Translations under genes and position numbers: made by a program
From: Neostapfia colusana
Lineage: Eukaryota > Streptophyta > Magnoliopsida > Poales > Poaceae
Length of the DNA stretch: 64,000 nt
Assembly: GCA_030760725.1 (NCBI GenBank)
Contig: JASWHV010000001.1
Location: 76,529,683-76,593,682, forward strand
Direction: 5' to 3'
Part shown: one piece after another, positions 22,961-35,249 of the stretch
Layout: each line of letters starts with the position of its first letter
Numbering within the stretch: the stretch's first letter is position 1
Notes under the pieces: generated by a model
Databases searched by the model: none
Told to the model about the DNA's origin: nothing
The model's input: only the letters and a program-made list of their open reading frames with translations

Positions 22961-24445
22961 CTGTAAAAATATATTTGATAAATGTAAAATATTTATTTAA
23001 ACAGTAAACCATCGAGTTATAACATAAGACATGTCATTGAACCCATAGAACTTGGAAACGTAGTTCAAATTTTAAACAAATTTGACTGCTGATCTGCTGT
23101 CCAACATAACAGCCCTGATCAGTTTCCATCTCAACCTGATTTAGGCCATGCTAAAGGCAAACCAGTTCTGGAGCTTAACATCAAAGTTAAAGCTAACTTC
23201 AATAGCTTTCCATAAAGTGTTTGCTTGGCCTAAGATCTATCCTGGTTCAAAAGTTATGAGATGTCAAAGTTAACAGAATTTCTGGAGAAAATTGGACAGC
23301 ACCTCCCTGCTTTAGGCACTGATTTAATCCAAGAATTCCAGTTAATTCTGTTTCCAATCTGACAAAACTTTCTGTTACAAAGTTGTAACCCATCTCATAA
23401 GATTTCCAGAACTACCTCATTTTCTATTTTTGGATTTTTATGCAGGAAGTTATGCTCAATTTACAGAGAGTTTACAGAGAGCCCTTGCTCTGCTCTGTTT
23501 TCTGGGCAGTTTCAACTCTACTGCATTTTTCGATTGGTTAAGGGATGAAACGCCTCTGGACTTCCACAGAAAAGTTGTACAACTCTTCCAAAGCTTTCCA
23601 GAAATGTATCATATACCCCCAACCTCGAAAAAACTTAACCTCTAACCTCTGATTAACTTCAGCCTTGATTTAGCTGAAAACAGAGTGCTCTGTCCTTAAC
23701 AACCTATAAGTTGAAAACTTGTTAACTTTGAATATCCTGATTAAGGGAAGGAGTTTCATCAAGTTTTACTACTTTGTATCAAAACCTTCAAGTTTATACA
23801 ATGAAGTTGTTCATTTAGTGGGGTGTGACGTCGATGCGTCACCAGATCATGTCGGTACTACGTCCTCAACAAGAAAAACCTATACCGGACTTAGCCGGCT
23901 TCGTTAATTCAGTGGCACTAAACGTCACTCACACACGGATGCTACACGTCTACCATTTCGTGGTTAGACTACCTGCAGAAACTCAAACAATTGTCAGACT
24001 CAGCTGCACACCGAGCCCGGTATCCATACAGTTCGTACACCCGGCCGTCATCACTCGCCCGGATGTTCTCAAGCCAAACACGCCTTGAGTTACGTGTTCA
24101 CGTTTTAGATCACGTGACGGGGTCTCCCAAGTTGCACCACACACGCCAGGGACAGACGTTGCTCGAATACCCCAAACGACATGAAGAGTCGTAGAGGATA
24201 CTAAAGCGGGTCGGGTTACCTGCCACCTGTGGGGCTCCACCCTTCAGCTTGTGCGCACTGGTGGACAGCGCTTACGTGCACCCCCCAAGACATAAACGTC
24301 CCGAGATACACGATTTTCCGACATAGACAAATAGGTTAGTATGCCACTTTCTATACACTAATACCATCCTTATATGGGCTACTAACTCGTTCCTCACTAG
24401 ATTTTTGAAAAATATGACCTTTTTAATGTGTTAAACCTCCAGCGA
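22961..24445 (-). other. Untranslated leader of element B
   Basis: About 1.5 kb between the primer site and the extra ORF with no convincing coding frame. It is AT-rich near the ORF and more GC-rich (23820-24300) toward the primer site. Its length, together with splice-acceptor-like sequences before both ORFs, suggests a spliced leader. Confidence 0.5.
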
Positions 24446-24457
24446 GCTCTGATACCA
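24446..24457 (-). promoter_or_regulatory. Element B primer-binding site
   Basis: The minus strand reads TGGTATCAGAGC four bases inside the 5' LTR border. This is the standard complement of the plant initiator tRNA-Met 3' end and fixes the element's orientation. Confidence 0.9.
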
Positions 24458-24461
24458 ACGC

Positions 24462-27400
24462 TGACACGACCCCACGGTCTTGTCGAGCCAGGATCACGCT
24501 GAGGGGTACTGCGTTGCACAGCACCGAATAACACACATCAAAGGTACAAAGCGGAAGCAAAACTTTTATTACATAAAGTGGTTTATGAACATTTGTACAC
24601 CAAAATAAGTCCAGTCTACACTCACGGGCGTAGACTACGCATCAAGTGCACGTTCAGCCCTTGAACGTGTACTTGCTAGCACCCACGCACACTAACTCTG
24701 CGGCGTGCACGGCTCCCACTCGACGGGGTTCCCCTCCTGGGGTTCCGTCTCCTCTTCGGGAGCCCCTTCCTCATAGAACCCTGCAAAAGCTTCAAACACA
24801 TGCAGTGAGCATGGAGGCTCAGCAAGACTGACCCGTCTCTCCTAAACATGGAACTTCTACATGAAGGATTGATAGGTTACATGAGGAAAAATCATTTGCA
24901 AGGACTCGCCTAATTAGTAAAACCTTACTTTCAAGTTTTAGCAGTAGGTTGTGGAGAACCTTACGCTAAGGCACATGAGAAAGCCGCAATCAAACGAGAA
25001 ACGCATTTCTCTCATGTACTTTGCCCAAAGTTGAAAAGAACTTTAGTTAGCTCTAAACTACAGCAAATCATTAGCAACCAAGTCCATCTTTCAATCAGCA
25101 ACATTTTAACATGAAACTAGCCTGTTCTTTCTACGTCATGGTTCAGTGAACAAGTGGTACTCACTGACCGCGAGGGACGGAGATTATAATCGATTTACAC
25201 CTGCAGGGTTACCCGAACAACCCGTCACGTACGCCCGTACTCGATGTTGCCTACAACAACCATCACGGACGCCGTACGCAACTACCTTTTTCCCGTTAGC
25301 CAAATGTTGAACCGGTCCAATCGTCCCGAGCAAGAAGTCTCTGCACGCGCATCTCAGTGCCGCCAGCTGATTTACACCTCGAGCTCTCAACCTACCCTCT
25401 GAACGACCAGCTATGCCTCAACACCCAGCTACCCGAGTTACATCGGTTTCCCGGTTCCCATATAGCCGGTAGGTCTTCGGTACTGTTCTAGCTTGTTCAA
25501 CAGGCCCACACATGGCTCGGTCCTCAATCGACACAAACGGAGCTATAGCACACAGGCCTCAAAGTCCTGCTGCCCTTACTCTCCGCTCGGTCTCATCTTT
25601 CTTGCCATGCGTATCATGTGCTATCTCTACCCGAGTCGAGTGCCTCTAGCCTATGCTCGCGAGTAGTTCCAACTACTCGACTTGTACTGAATCCTATCCT
25701 AACTTAGCTTTGCAGTAGCTAATGGGGTTTGCAATCCTAAACCTAACCCATGGTTTTCTGGGCTATGCATTTGGGTTTCCAAACAAGACTCTAATGCAAG
25801 GAATCATAATACTCAAGTAAGTGCTCAAAACAATAAAAATTTGTAAGAAGGTTAATGCAAACCGGAGCTTGCCTTGCTGCTCTTGGTCGTAGGCTAGCTT
25901 CTCCTCCGGAGTAACGAAGTCTAGGACTTCGGGTTCCTCCTCAACCTTAGCGACTACATGATATACAAGTATATGTATTAATTTAAATGCATTTAATTGA
26001 ATTTAAACTTGTGAAGTCTATAACTCTTACTAGACACACTCAATGCCTGTGAAACATTTACTGTGACTTGGTTACAACCTAAGTACAGACTTGGTCAAGT
26101 TTTAGTTGCAGCAAAGCTCATTTGAGCCCTCCACAATTAATTATGTACTTGAACTTAATTGGCACTCTTAGGGTGTTCTAGGGATTTTCATGGAACAAAC
26201 TATGACTTTCTGAAAACTATATTTTCAGAGGGTTCTAATGGAGTTGGTCTCACTTAATTTGAAGGTTCCTAACTGAAGATATGAGCTAAACAATTTCAGA
26301 GAAAATTCTGAAAATGTTTCTGAACATTTTCTATTTTCTCTGGAACAGTTTCACTAATCACACAATTAGGTGGATCAAATGAGCTCAAATGGATCTGAAA
26401 TTTTTATGGTAGTTCAGGGATATTTTGGTGAACATTCCGGCAAAAGTTCAGAATTTTCCTCCAAAGGATTCTCCAGTTAAAATTCCAAACAGTTTAAATT
26501 TTGAGGAATTAATTCTGGAGAAATAAGGATTTTCATGAAGTGAAACTTGATTTGATGGAAAGTACTCAGAGTGCTGAATCCAACAAAATTTGGTTCACTC
26601 GATTTGGAGTTTTCTAGCCAAAGTTATGAGGATTTGAAGTTTGAAGGAAATCTGAAAATCGGGGGAAAAGTTTAAATCTGCCGGAGCCCACGGGGACACG
26701 TGTTGGGCGCGGAGGCGACAGCACACTGAGGCCCACAGGATTTTTGTGCGCCAGCACATCAGATCCCGGCCACAGCCCGATCCCGATTTAAAATATCTGC
26801 TGCTGACAGCTGGGGTCCACCCCCTTCGTCTACCTCTCGCCGCCCGCGCTCTACCGCCGGGGTACCTCGCCGGAGAGCTCGCCGGCAGCTTCTGTAAAGC
26901 TCCAAACTTCACGATTTTGGCCGCCTCTGCCTATTTTGACTCGGGGAACAGGATTCTTGGGTCAGCTCGCCATGAAAACGGCCGGCACATGGTCGGCGAC
27001 GAGCGGCGGCTTCGGAAAGACTTCGGCTGTGTCGGCCGACTTCCCTAGCACTTCGATCACTCGAGCAACCGGTCGGGGAGCACCTTAGGGAAGGTCGACC
27101 TGAGCTTGAAGCAGCTCGGGGGAGGCCCGAAGTAGGCTTTCACCGTGCACCCGATGCCTCCCGCATGCTCCGTCGTCGGTAAACTTCAAGATACGCCGGT
27201 TACAGGGGTTCTCAGACCAAAGGTTGTGAAGGCAACTTGTGCGCTACCGTGTCTAGTGTATGTGAGAGCGGATTGAGGCCCTCTAATCCTTCCTAGAGTA
27301 GGAATTTGACAGAACCGCACCTGAAGGTCGTTCTGCACCCAGAAAGGGGAAAATTGGAAATTCGACGCCGGTGAGCAAGCACTCAGGCAGTGGCTCGGGG

Positions 27401-28496
27401 GTGAGCAGCACCGGTCACCAGCGCGTCCAAGGGTGCCTTGGCTCAGGAGTGACGACTCCCCGGTTGGTCTGTCCACGGGAGCCCGAAGTGTGGCGGTTTC
27501 AGGTCACCGAATTGAACTCTCGGTATAGCCAAGATCAATCGGTTTCAGCTGAGTTTTAGCAACGGGGAAGAAGGAGGGGGGGTTCCTAGTACCTTGCCGT
27601 AGCTCTGGAGGGGATGGGAAGGCTGTGATCGGAGCTCTCCGATCGGTTCTGAGCGGCGGAAGGAGTTTTTCCGGTGCTGTATTCTTGCGGGGAGGAAATG
27701 GCGAGGGCTTCGGCCAAGGAGGGGAAAGAACGCCTTAAGAAGGCTCTGAACCGCCTCGTGCCCGTGCGTGGCCAAGCAGCTGCTAGCGCGGCGGACTCCC
27801 TCGGTGGCGATCGCAGCTGCAGCTCGGCGACCCAAGTGAGAAAAGTCTCAGTCGGTTGAATCCTCCCTGTGGCTGACATGTGGGTCCCATTTTCATTTTT
27901 AACCTCCGAAATTCACTCCTAATCAGGTTGTAAACAGTGAGCCCCAAAATACCCATGGTGATTTAAATTATTCACCCATGAGCCATTTGAATTGATTAGA
28001 ATTCAAATTGGGTTTGGTTTGAATGAATTTCAGCACATGTACAGTTTCAAATTCAAATAAAGTTTGAATTTGCCCCACTTAGCTCATGTCAAGATCAACT
28101 CCAAATGGAGTGAAAATTGGTGTATGAGCTCACAAAAATGTTCTGAGTAAGAATATGCCTCCCACTTTTGAATTCATGGGATAAAAACAGTTTGAATTTG
28201 AATATGGTTTCAAACTGCCCTCTTTCTAGCTATACCCAAAATGACCTCAAAAAGATTTTGAATTTGGGTGAAACTTGGCATGGACATTCCTAGCAATATG
28301 TAGGAGTTTTTCTTATGCCCAGCCCTTATGTATTACATGTGGGAAATACCACTTTTGCAATATGTGAGTTTATTCCTTAATGAGCATGTTGATGGTGGTT
28401 ACTTGCTCTTCAAATGTGTTCATCAACTTTCTTCAAATGAGGTGTGTGTGTGGTGATGAACACTTCAAACATGTGTCAAAAACTGAGGCCCTTACA
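24462..28496 (-). repeat. Element B 5' LTR (right copy)
   Basis: 4035 bp partner of 13086-17126 with the same ends. Palindromes lie at 25182-25191 and 25660-25679. It would hold the promoter for the element's genomic RNA, which is read leftward. Open frames (for example 26595-26912, 27545-27879) recur in both LTRs at the same places with no protein resemblance. Confidence 0.92.
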
Positions 28497-30657
28497 AAAT
28501 CCTTATGTGGTTTTCACTAATCTGCCTTTACCCCCTAGGTATTAAGCTTTCCTATGCTGCAAAGTAGACTTTTTGTGAAGTACAAAATGTCTTTAGTCCA
28601 TAGGAATTGGTTTTAACATTTTTGGAGTTTCCTACATGGAGATATGGATTTTACAAGGATTGGGAAAAAGTCAGAAAATGTCTCTGTTTATTTTTCCCAT
28701 TTTCAGAGACATAAGGAATAAACACATCATTTGACCAAGAAAATGAGGTCCAATGCATCTGAAATCTTTACTGGAGTTCAAGGATTTTTGGAAGAAGGTC
28801 CTGCCCAAATTTGGGAATTTTCCAATAAACAGAACTCCTGTAAAAATTCCTACAAGATTTTCCTTAAATGAATTAATGAGCCAAATCAAGGGATTTTCAT
28901 AAACATTGGGATGCACCCATGGAATCCAACAAAATTTGTTTCACAATTTTTGGACATTCCTACACAAAATTATGGCTCTCCAAAGTTTGAACTGAATTGG
29001 GAAAATCTGGAAAATGTTTAAATACCGACAGTGGGTCCCACTCGCCATCCCTCTTCTTCTACCTCGTGCCAAACAGAGCAGTGGCAGCTGCTTCGAGGGT
29101 CGCCAGAAAGGCCCTTCCCGGCCACCTCCCGACCCCCTGCTGGCCGCCCCCCCATTTTCCACCATGCTGAACATGTTGGTGAGGTCACCGGCGGCCGAAA
29201 CTCGCTGGAAAACAGGGCGCACCGATGACAGCAAGAACTAGGGTTCCAGCGAGGTTGCGGCGGCTCATCCCTTCACCAAATGATCGGGTTTTAGTTCTAG
29301 AGCACCAGGGAATCATGTAGAAGATCGACATGAGGTTTAAACGAGCCGGGGAGCGCTCCAAACCTATCGGCACCGTGCGCCCGACGTGGTCCAGCGGTAT
29401 CCCCTCAAAAAGAACTCGGATTCCTCGCTCTACACTCAATTTCTCGGTCTAAAATCAATGCAGGAGGTGTGCTAGGTAGTTAAGATCCTGTGTGTGAAGT
29501 TTGAAACACAACCAACATGAATTGAGGACGAATTCTGCAATTCCTTACCTCAGGGTCAGTTTGAGCCGCCTGGGAGAAAATCTTGAAATTCTCCCTCTGT
29601 GACCAATGGCTAGGGCTGAGCTTCGGAGGTGAGCAACTAGGGTTGTAGGTGCACCGATGGGGTGGCTTACATGGGCGTGATCACCCTTGGTTTGGGCTGC
29701 CCGCGGTGACCAGTTCGGTTTCTTCGGTATGCACTCAGGAGCAGCGGCAATTCTGCCGTTTCTAGGCACAAGTGAGCTCGGGACAGCGGGGTAAAGTTGC
29801 TAGCCAGCGAGAGAACTCGTGGGCAAAGCTTTTTGCTGTGGGGATCTCAAGCAAAGGGTGCTCGGTTACTTTCACTGTGTGCGGGAGAAGAACCGAGAGT
29901 AGCTCCAGCGGGAAGATAAAACACAGTTCGTGTGTTGCTTCACGGTGAGGAGTACGAGCGAAGCAATCGACCAGATAGCAGGAGCTCGCGCGAGAGAGCA
30001 TCGGGCGGGGGTCGCATTCCGGGAGCTGTCGAGCTCGGGTGCAACCGGGAGGAAAACAGAGGCGGTAGAGTGTAACGTGTGGCTGACAGATGAGGTCCAC
30101 AGCCCCACAATTATCTCCCCCTCTGTGCTTTAATATTCCGCACCACCGTTGTCCAAATTCCACCAAAATTGTACAGTAGCCCAAACATGTGGTGAGGAAT
30201 CTGAATCTAAACTCAAGTTTCAAAATTGAGCATGTTTGGTTCAGTTTTCAAATTCAAATTTGAATTTGACTCTCCCTCGAATATTCCTCGGATTAATTGG
30301 TATACAGGCTCCAAAAATATCCAAATTTGGATCATGAGCTCATTCATACATGGGGAATGCATCGGTGAATTCATTTGTATGCACTTGGGAAATCTGAACA
30401 TGAATTCTTTCAAAAGAATTCAAATTGTGTTTAAATTCCCTCTACTCCACTCAGAGAAGGTTCACATGAGTTAGAGTTTTTGGAAGTGAAATTCTTCCCC
30501 CCTAGGTTAACATGTGTTTAGCATGGGGAAATTTTTTAACTCCCTCACATGTCCATATTTGTGTTCATCATTTCATGTGACACAACTATAGTCTTTTATC
30601 GCCTTAACTTTGTTTCATAAGTTGAAATCAAACTTTACAAAAGTTAGGGCTGTTACA
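28497..30657 (-). repeat. LTR C, right part
   Basis: Begins with AAATC (28497-28501), the right target duplication of element B, and ends GGGCTGTTACA. A GC-rich block lies at about 29020-30130. Similar block order to LTR L read in reverse. Open frames such as 29762-30223 have no protein resemblance. Confidence 0.8.
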
Positions 30658-31179
30658 AAGGTTTGGCTGATTCAAGTGAACCTAAAAGCCGCCCAATCCT
30701 GACAAAAACAGTACGCGGACCGGAGAAGACGTCTCTTACAATTCGAAGTCGGGGATCACGTGTATCTACGTGTGTCTCCAATGAAGGGCGTGAACAGATT
30801 CGGGGTGAAAAGAAAGTTGGCACCCCGATTTATCGGTCCATTTCAGATTGTGGAGAGATGTGGGTCAGTTGCATACCGGCTAGAATTACCGGCGACACTC
30901 TCCGGTGTGCACGACGTCTTTCACATTTCTTAGCTGAGGAAGTGTCTCAAGCTATCAACTACCATTCAGCTGGGGGACATTGAAGAACTGAAACCGGATC
31001 TCACGTATCGGGAGGAACCGGTTCAGATAATTGATGAAAAGGACCGAACCACACGCAACCGTACGTTGTGGTTCTAGAAAGTTCTATGGAGTAATCACTT
31101 TGTAGGCGAAGTGACATGAGAGAGCGAAGGATTTCTTCGCGCTAACTACCCTGACTTTTTCACGTCGCACATACGGTAA
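30658..31179 (+). pseudogene. Element A: integrase C-terminus and chromodomain (broken)
   Basis: It resumes right after the AAGGT duplication at codons matching element B (IQVNLKAAQS, YLRVSPMKGVNRFG, APRFIGPFQIVERCGSVAYR, VHDVFHIS, REEPVQIIDEK) and runs to the conserved end SEGFLRANYPDFFTSHI with a stop at 31177-31179. In-frame stops are at 30931-30933, 31075-31077 and 31117-31119, the last two inside the chromodomain. Together with 10008-11117 this is one integrase cut in two by insertion C. Confidence 0.9.
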
Positions 31180-31235
31180 TTTTTCCACCATCCTCTCTCT
31201 CATTTTCACTTTATAATCTCGGGACAAGATTCTTT

Positions 31236-31249
31236 TAAGGGGGGAGGAA
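31236..31249 (+). promoter_or_regulatory. Element A polypurine tract
   Basis: A purine run AAGGGGGGAGGAA directly before the TG of the 3' LTR, the same as in element B. Confidence 0.85.
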
Positions 31250-34200
31250 TGTAAGGGCCTATGTTTTTGCACACATCAAAAGTATTCATTATACAACACA
31301 CACCTCATTTGAGGAAAACTTTTGAACACCTTTGAAGAGCAAGTAACCACAATCAATATGGTCATTAGAGGATGAACTCACAAAATGCAAAAGTGGTACT
31401 TCCCACATGCATCATATGAGGTATGAGCATATGAAAAACTCCTACACCTTGCTAGGAATGCTCATGCCAAATTTCACCCAAATCCAAAACCTTTTTGAGG
31501 TATTTGTGGGTATAATAAGAAGGAGGCTAGTTTGAACTCAAGTTCGAATTCAAACTCCTTTCATCCCATGGATTCAAAAGTGGGATTCATATTCACACTC
31601 AGCACATTTTTGTGAGATCACACACCAATTTTCACTCTATTTGGAGTTGATCTTGACATGAGCCAAGTTGAGCAAATTCAAATTCAATTTGAATTTCAAA
31701 CTGCATAAGTGCTATAAATATATTCAAACACTTCAAAATTTGAATTCTATCAAGTTCAAATGGGCATTTGGTGGATAATTCAAATTGCAAAGGGTATTAG
31801 GGGTATTACTGTTTAGAGCAGTGGGGGAAATTTAATTTCATAGGTTAAAATGGAAGTGGGGCCCTCCTGTCAGCCTAACCAGTGATCAAACCGTGTGAAA
31901 CCACTGAGATCGGTTTCTTGCGCTCGACCGAGCGAGCGCCATGGCGAGAAACGGTGAGGACAGCAGCTGGTTGCCGCCTATGGCCGTCGAACCGCCTCGC
32001 TGCCTTCATATCCTCGCGCCTGAGCCATCCCAGCGTCATTTCCCCGCTGTCCCGACGCCCTCCCACACAGAAACTTTGATACACCTCGCCACTCTTCCGA
32101 GCTCTCGGCTCCACCGCCGCCCGGCCAAACCTGTTGTTGTCACAGCGATCTGAAACCGCAACCGAGTGCGCCAAGCCTTACTTGACGTTCTCGCACCGGT
32201 TCCAGACTGTGATCGACCCTCCTCGAGCTCCACCGCGACATTCTTTCTTCCTCGGTTCCACCCGAGCCGCTGTCACGGGAACCACTCGTCCGGCCACCAA
32301 AGCCCACCTTTCTCTGAGCTGTGAACAGCAAAGAGGTTCGCCCTCGATCCCTCTTTAATTACCGCAAGCTCCGGCGTGACATGAGCTACCGACACCGGAA
32401 TTTCACAATTTTGCACCGGTGTACAAAAGAGACAGCCGGACCGATTCACAAAATTCGTGATACACACCGCACCAATCATCACCTAACATAGAGAACCATT
32501 TCTATACGTCCGTGCGAGTCCATAGGATCTGAAACTTCGAAGAATCGTTGGGTGTAGCCACTGTTCTTCGAGTTTTACTAGAATTTCCGGTTTCTGACCT
32601 AGGTCGCATGGTGACAGCCTAGTTACGGCCATTTCTGAGCTCCTTGGAGTTCATGTCGATCTTCCCTAGGGTGCACTGATGCTCTGCGGCCTTTTGCTCG
32701 ATCGTTTGTGGTTCTAGGAAGCCTGGCCGACATGGCCGAAGTTCTTCCGAAGCCGCCGCTCGTCGCCGGCCACGTTCCGGTGGATATCATGTCGAGCTAA
32801 GTCCAGAACCGTGTTCCCCGTGTGGGATTAGGCAGAGGCGGCAAAAATCGTGGAGTTTGGCACACGGCAAAGCCCCTCCGGAGAGCACTCTGGCGAGGGG
32901 GGCGGCGGCCGAACGCGGAGGTCGGGAGATCGACGAAGCCCCCGGTCCCACGTGTCAGCGGCCGGTGATTTAAACCGGGGATTAGCTGTGGCACCGGATT
33001 TGCTGTGGCTGCGTGCGAAGTACTCCGTAGCCCCGTGTGTCAGCCGCTGAGGAGTTGAAACGTAGCCCCGGCCCCACGCGTAGCGATTTAAACTGTTCCC
33101 CGATTTCAGATTTAGTTCAAACTTCAAACCCACATAACTTTGGCTAGGAAACTCCAAATCGAGTGAACCAAATTTTTTTGGATTCAGCTCTCTGAGTACT
33201 TTCCAACAAATCAAGTTTAACTTTATGAAAATATTTATTTCTTCAGAATTAATTCTTCAAAATTTAAACTGTTTAGAATTTTAACTGGAGAATCCTTTGG
33301 AGGAAAATTTGACATTTGTCTAGGATATTCACCAAAATATCCCTGAGCTACCATAAAAATTTCAGATCCATTTGAGCTCATTTGATCCACCTAATGGTGT
33401 GATTAATAAAACTGTTCCAGAGAAAATTGAAAATGTTCAGAAACATTTTCAGAATTTCCCTGAAATTGTTTAGTTCATATCTTTAGCTAGGAACCTTCCA
33501 ATTAAGTGAAACCAACTCCACTAGAACACTCTGAAAATATAGTTTTCAGAAAGTCATGGCTTGCTCCATGAGAATCTCTAGAACACCCTAAGAGCTCAAA
33601 TTAAGGCCAAGATATAAAATTATTTGTGGAGGGCTCAAATGAGCTGTGCTGCAAATGAAACTTGGTCAAGTCTCTGTTTAGGTTGTATCCAAACAACAGT
33701 AAATATTTCAGAGTCATTGGGCCTGTCTAGCAGTACTTATGGTCTTATCAAATTCGATGTCAAATTCAAATGCATTCATATTGATACATATATGTATTAT
33801 CTCATGTAGTCGCTAAGGTTGAGGAGGAGCCCAAAGTCTTAGACTTCATCACTCCAGAGGGGCAGATAGCCTACGACCAACAGCAGCAAGGCAATCTCCG
33901 ATTTGCATTAACCAGTTTTACAAATTTTACTGTTTTGAGAACTTACTTTGAGCACCCACTTTAATTTTTGCATTAGAGTCTTGTTTGAAAACCCAAATGC
34001 ATAGCCAAGAAAACCCTAGGTTGGGCTTAGGTTTGTAAACCTCGATTAGATACTGCCATGCTAAGATAGTGTAGGATTCAGTACAAGTCGAGTAGTTGGA
34101 ACTGCTCGCGAGAATAGGCAAGAGGCACACTACTCGGGTAAAGGTAGCAAATGAAACACATGGCAAGAAAAATGAGACCGAGCGGAGAGTAAGGGCAGCA

Positions 34201-35249
34201 GGACGTTGGGACCTGGGTGCCATAGCTCCGCTTGTGTCGATTGAGGACCGAGCAGTGTGCGGGCCTGTTGAACAAGCTAGAACAGTACCGAAGACCTACC
34301 GGATATATGGGAACCGGGAAACCGATGTAATTCGGGTAGCTGGGTGTTGAGGCATTGCTTGTCGTCCGGAGGGTAGGTTGAGAGCTTGAGGTGTAAATCG
34401 GCTGGCGGCACTATGGATGCGCGCACAGAGACCTCTTGCTCGAGACGATAGGACCGGTTCAACATTTAGCTGACGAATGAAAGGTGGTTGTGTACGACGT
34501 CCGTGATGGTTGCTGTAGGCAACATCGAGTACGGGCGTACTTGACGGGTTATTTGGGTAACCTTGCAGGTGTAAATCGATTATAATCGCCGTCCCTCACG
34601 GTCAGTGAGTACCACTTGTTCACTGTACCGTGACGTAGAAAGAACAGGCTAGAGTCATGTAAAAGTTGCTGATTGAAAGCTAATTAAAGTTCTTTTCGAC
34701 CTTGGATAAAGTACATGAGAGAAATGCGTTTCTTGTTTGATTGCGGCTCTCTCATGTGACTTAGCGTGAGGTTCTACACAACTTGCTGCTAAAACTTGAA
34801 AGTAAGGTTCAAATAATTAGGCGAGTCCTTTGCAACTTACATTCCCAATCACGCATGATCTAGCATGTAGAAGTTTCATGTATAGGAAAGACGGGTCAGA
34901 CATGCTGAGCCATCGTGCTCACTGCTTGTGTTTGAAGCTTTTGCAGGGTGTTATAAGGAAGAGAATCTCAAGGAGGAGACGGAACCCCAAGGGGGAAATC
35001 CTGTCGAGTGGGAGTCGTGCACGCCGCTGTGTTAGTGTGCATGTGTGCTAGCGGGGACACGTTCACGGGCTGAACGTGAACTCGATGCGTAGTCTACGCC
35101 CGTGAGTGTAGACTGAACATATTTTGTTGTAAAAATGTTCATAAACTCGTATATGTAATAAAACTATCTTTGATGTGCGTTATCCGGTGTTGTGCAACGC
35201 AGCACCCCGAAGCGTGATCCTAGCTCGACGAGGCTGTGGGGCCCTCTCA
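31250..35249 (+). repeat. Element A 3' LTR (LTR R)
   Basis: 4000 bp from TGTAAGGGCC to GGCCCTCTCA. It is homologous along its length to the reverse complement of element B LTRs, with strong divergence, and carries both palindromes (34089-34108, 34577-34588). The GC-rich block is at about 31870-33090. It interrupts a Tat-lineage RT at 35249/35250. Its 5' counterpart is not present: LTR L is from a different subfamily. Confidence 0.85.

Larger units (their letters stand above)
13086..28496 (-). mobile_element. Element B: full-length Ty3/gypsy chromovirus, about 15.4 kb
   Basis: Complete structure with both LTRs (13086-17126 and 24462-28496), primer site, leader, extra ORF, gag, protease, RT, RNase H, integrase with chromodomain and polypurine tract. 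AAATC at 13081-13085 and 28497-28501 is the target duplication. TG and CA ends are intact. By eye the LTRs differ by only a few percent, plus small indels, so this insertion is much younger than the elements around it. Pol carries at least four separate breaks, so it is not autonomous now. The Tekay/Del group is the likely lineage, from LTR size, gag type and chromodomain. Confidence 0.93.
11118..30657 (-). mobile_element. Solo-like LTR C (about 4.1 kb), carrying element B inside it
   Basis: Starts TGTGAGAGCCC and ends GGGCTGTTACA, flanked by AAGGT on both sides. Without element B it is about 4.1 kb, the length of one LTR in this group. It shares LTR blocks, the two palindromes and the TTGCCTTGCTC block with the LTRs of B, but is clearly divergent from them and closer to LTR L. 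No internal coding region of its own is present, so it is best explained as a solo LTR formed by recombination between the two LTRs of a full element. Orientation is inferred from similarity to the LTRs of B. Confidence 0.8.
8595..35249 (+). mobile_element. Gypsy chromovirus element A, plus strand, split by nested insertion 11118-30657
   Basis: Primer site, pol (8655-11117), then after the nested insert the integrase C-terminus (30658-31179), a polypurine tract (31236-31249) and a 3' LTR of 4000 bp (31250-35249). Gag and most of protease are missing at 8607-8654. The DNA across the nest is continuous apart from the duplicated AAGGT: left half ends in the same integrase codons where the right half resumes, as shown by element B. 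The 5' LTR (L) and the 3' LTR (R) belong to different subfamilies, so the left part may have come from another element by recombination. Confidence 0.8.

Noticed and set aside
22346..22966. Plus-strand frames inside the element B leader region
   Set aside because: Shadows of the extra ORF on minus, which has the better amino-acid composition, start context and agreement in direction with gag.
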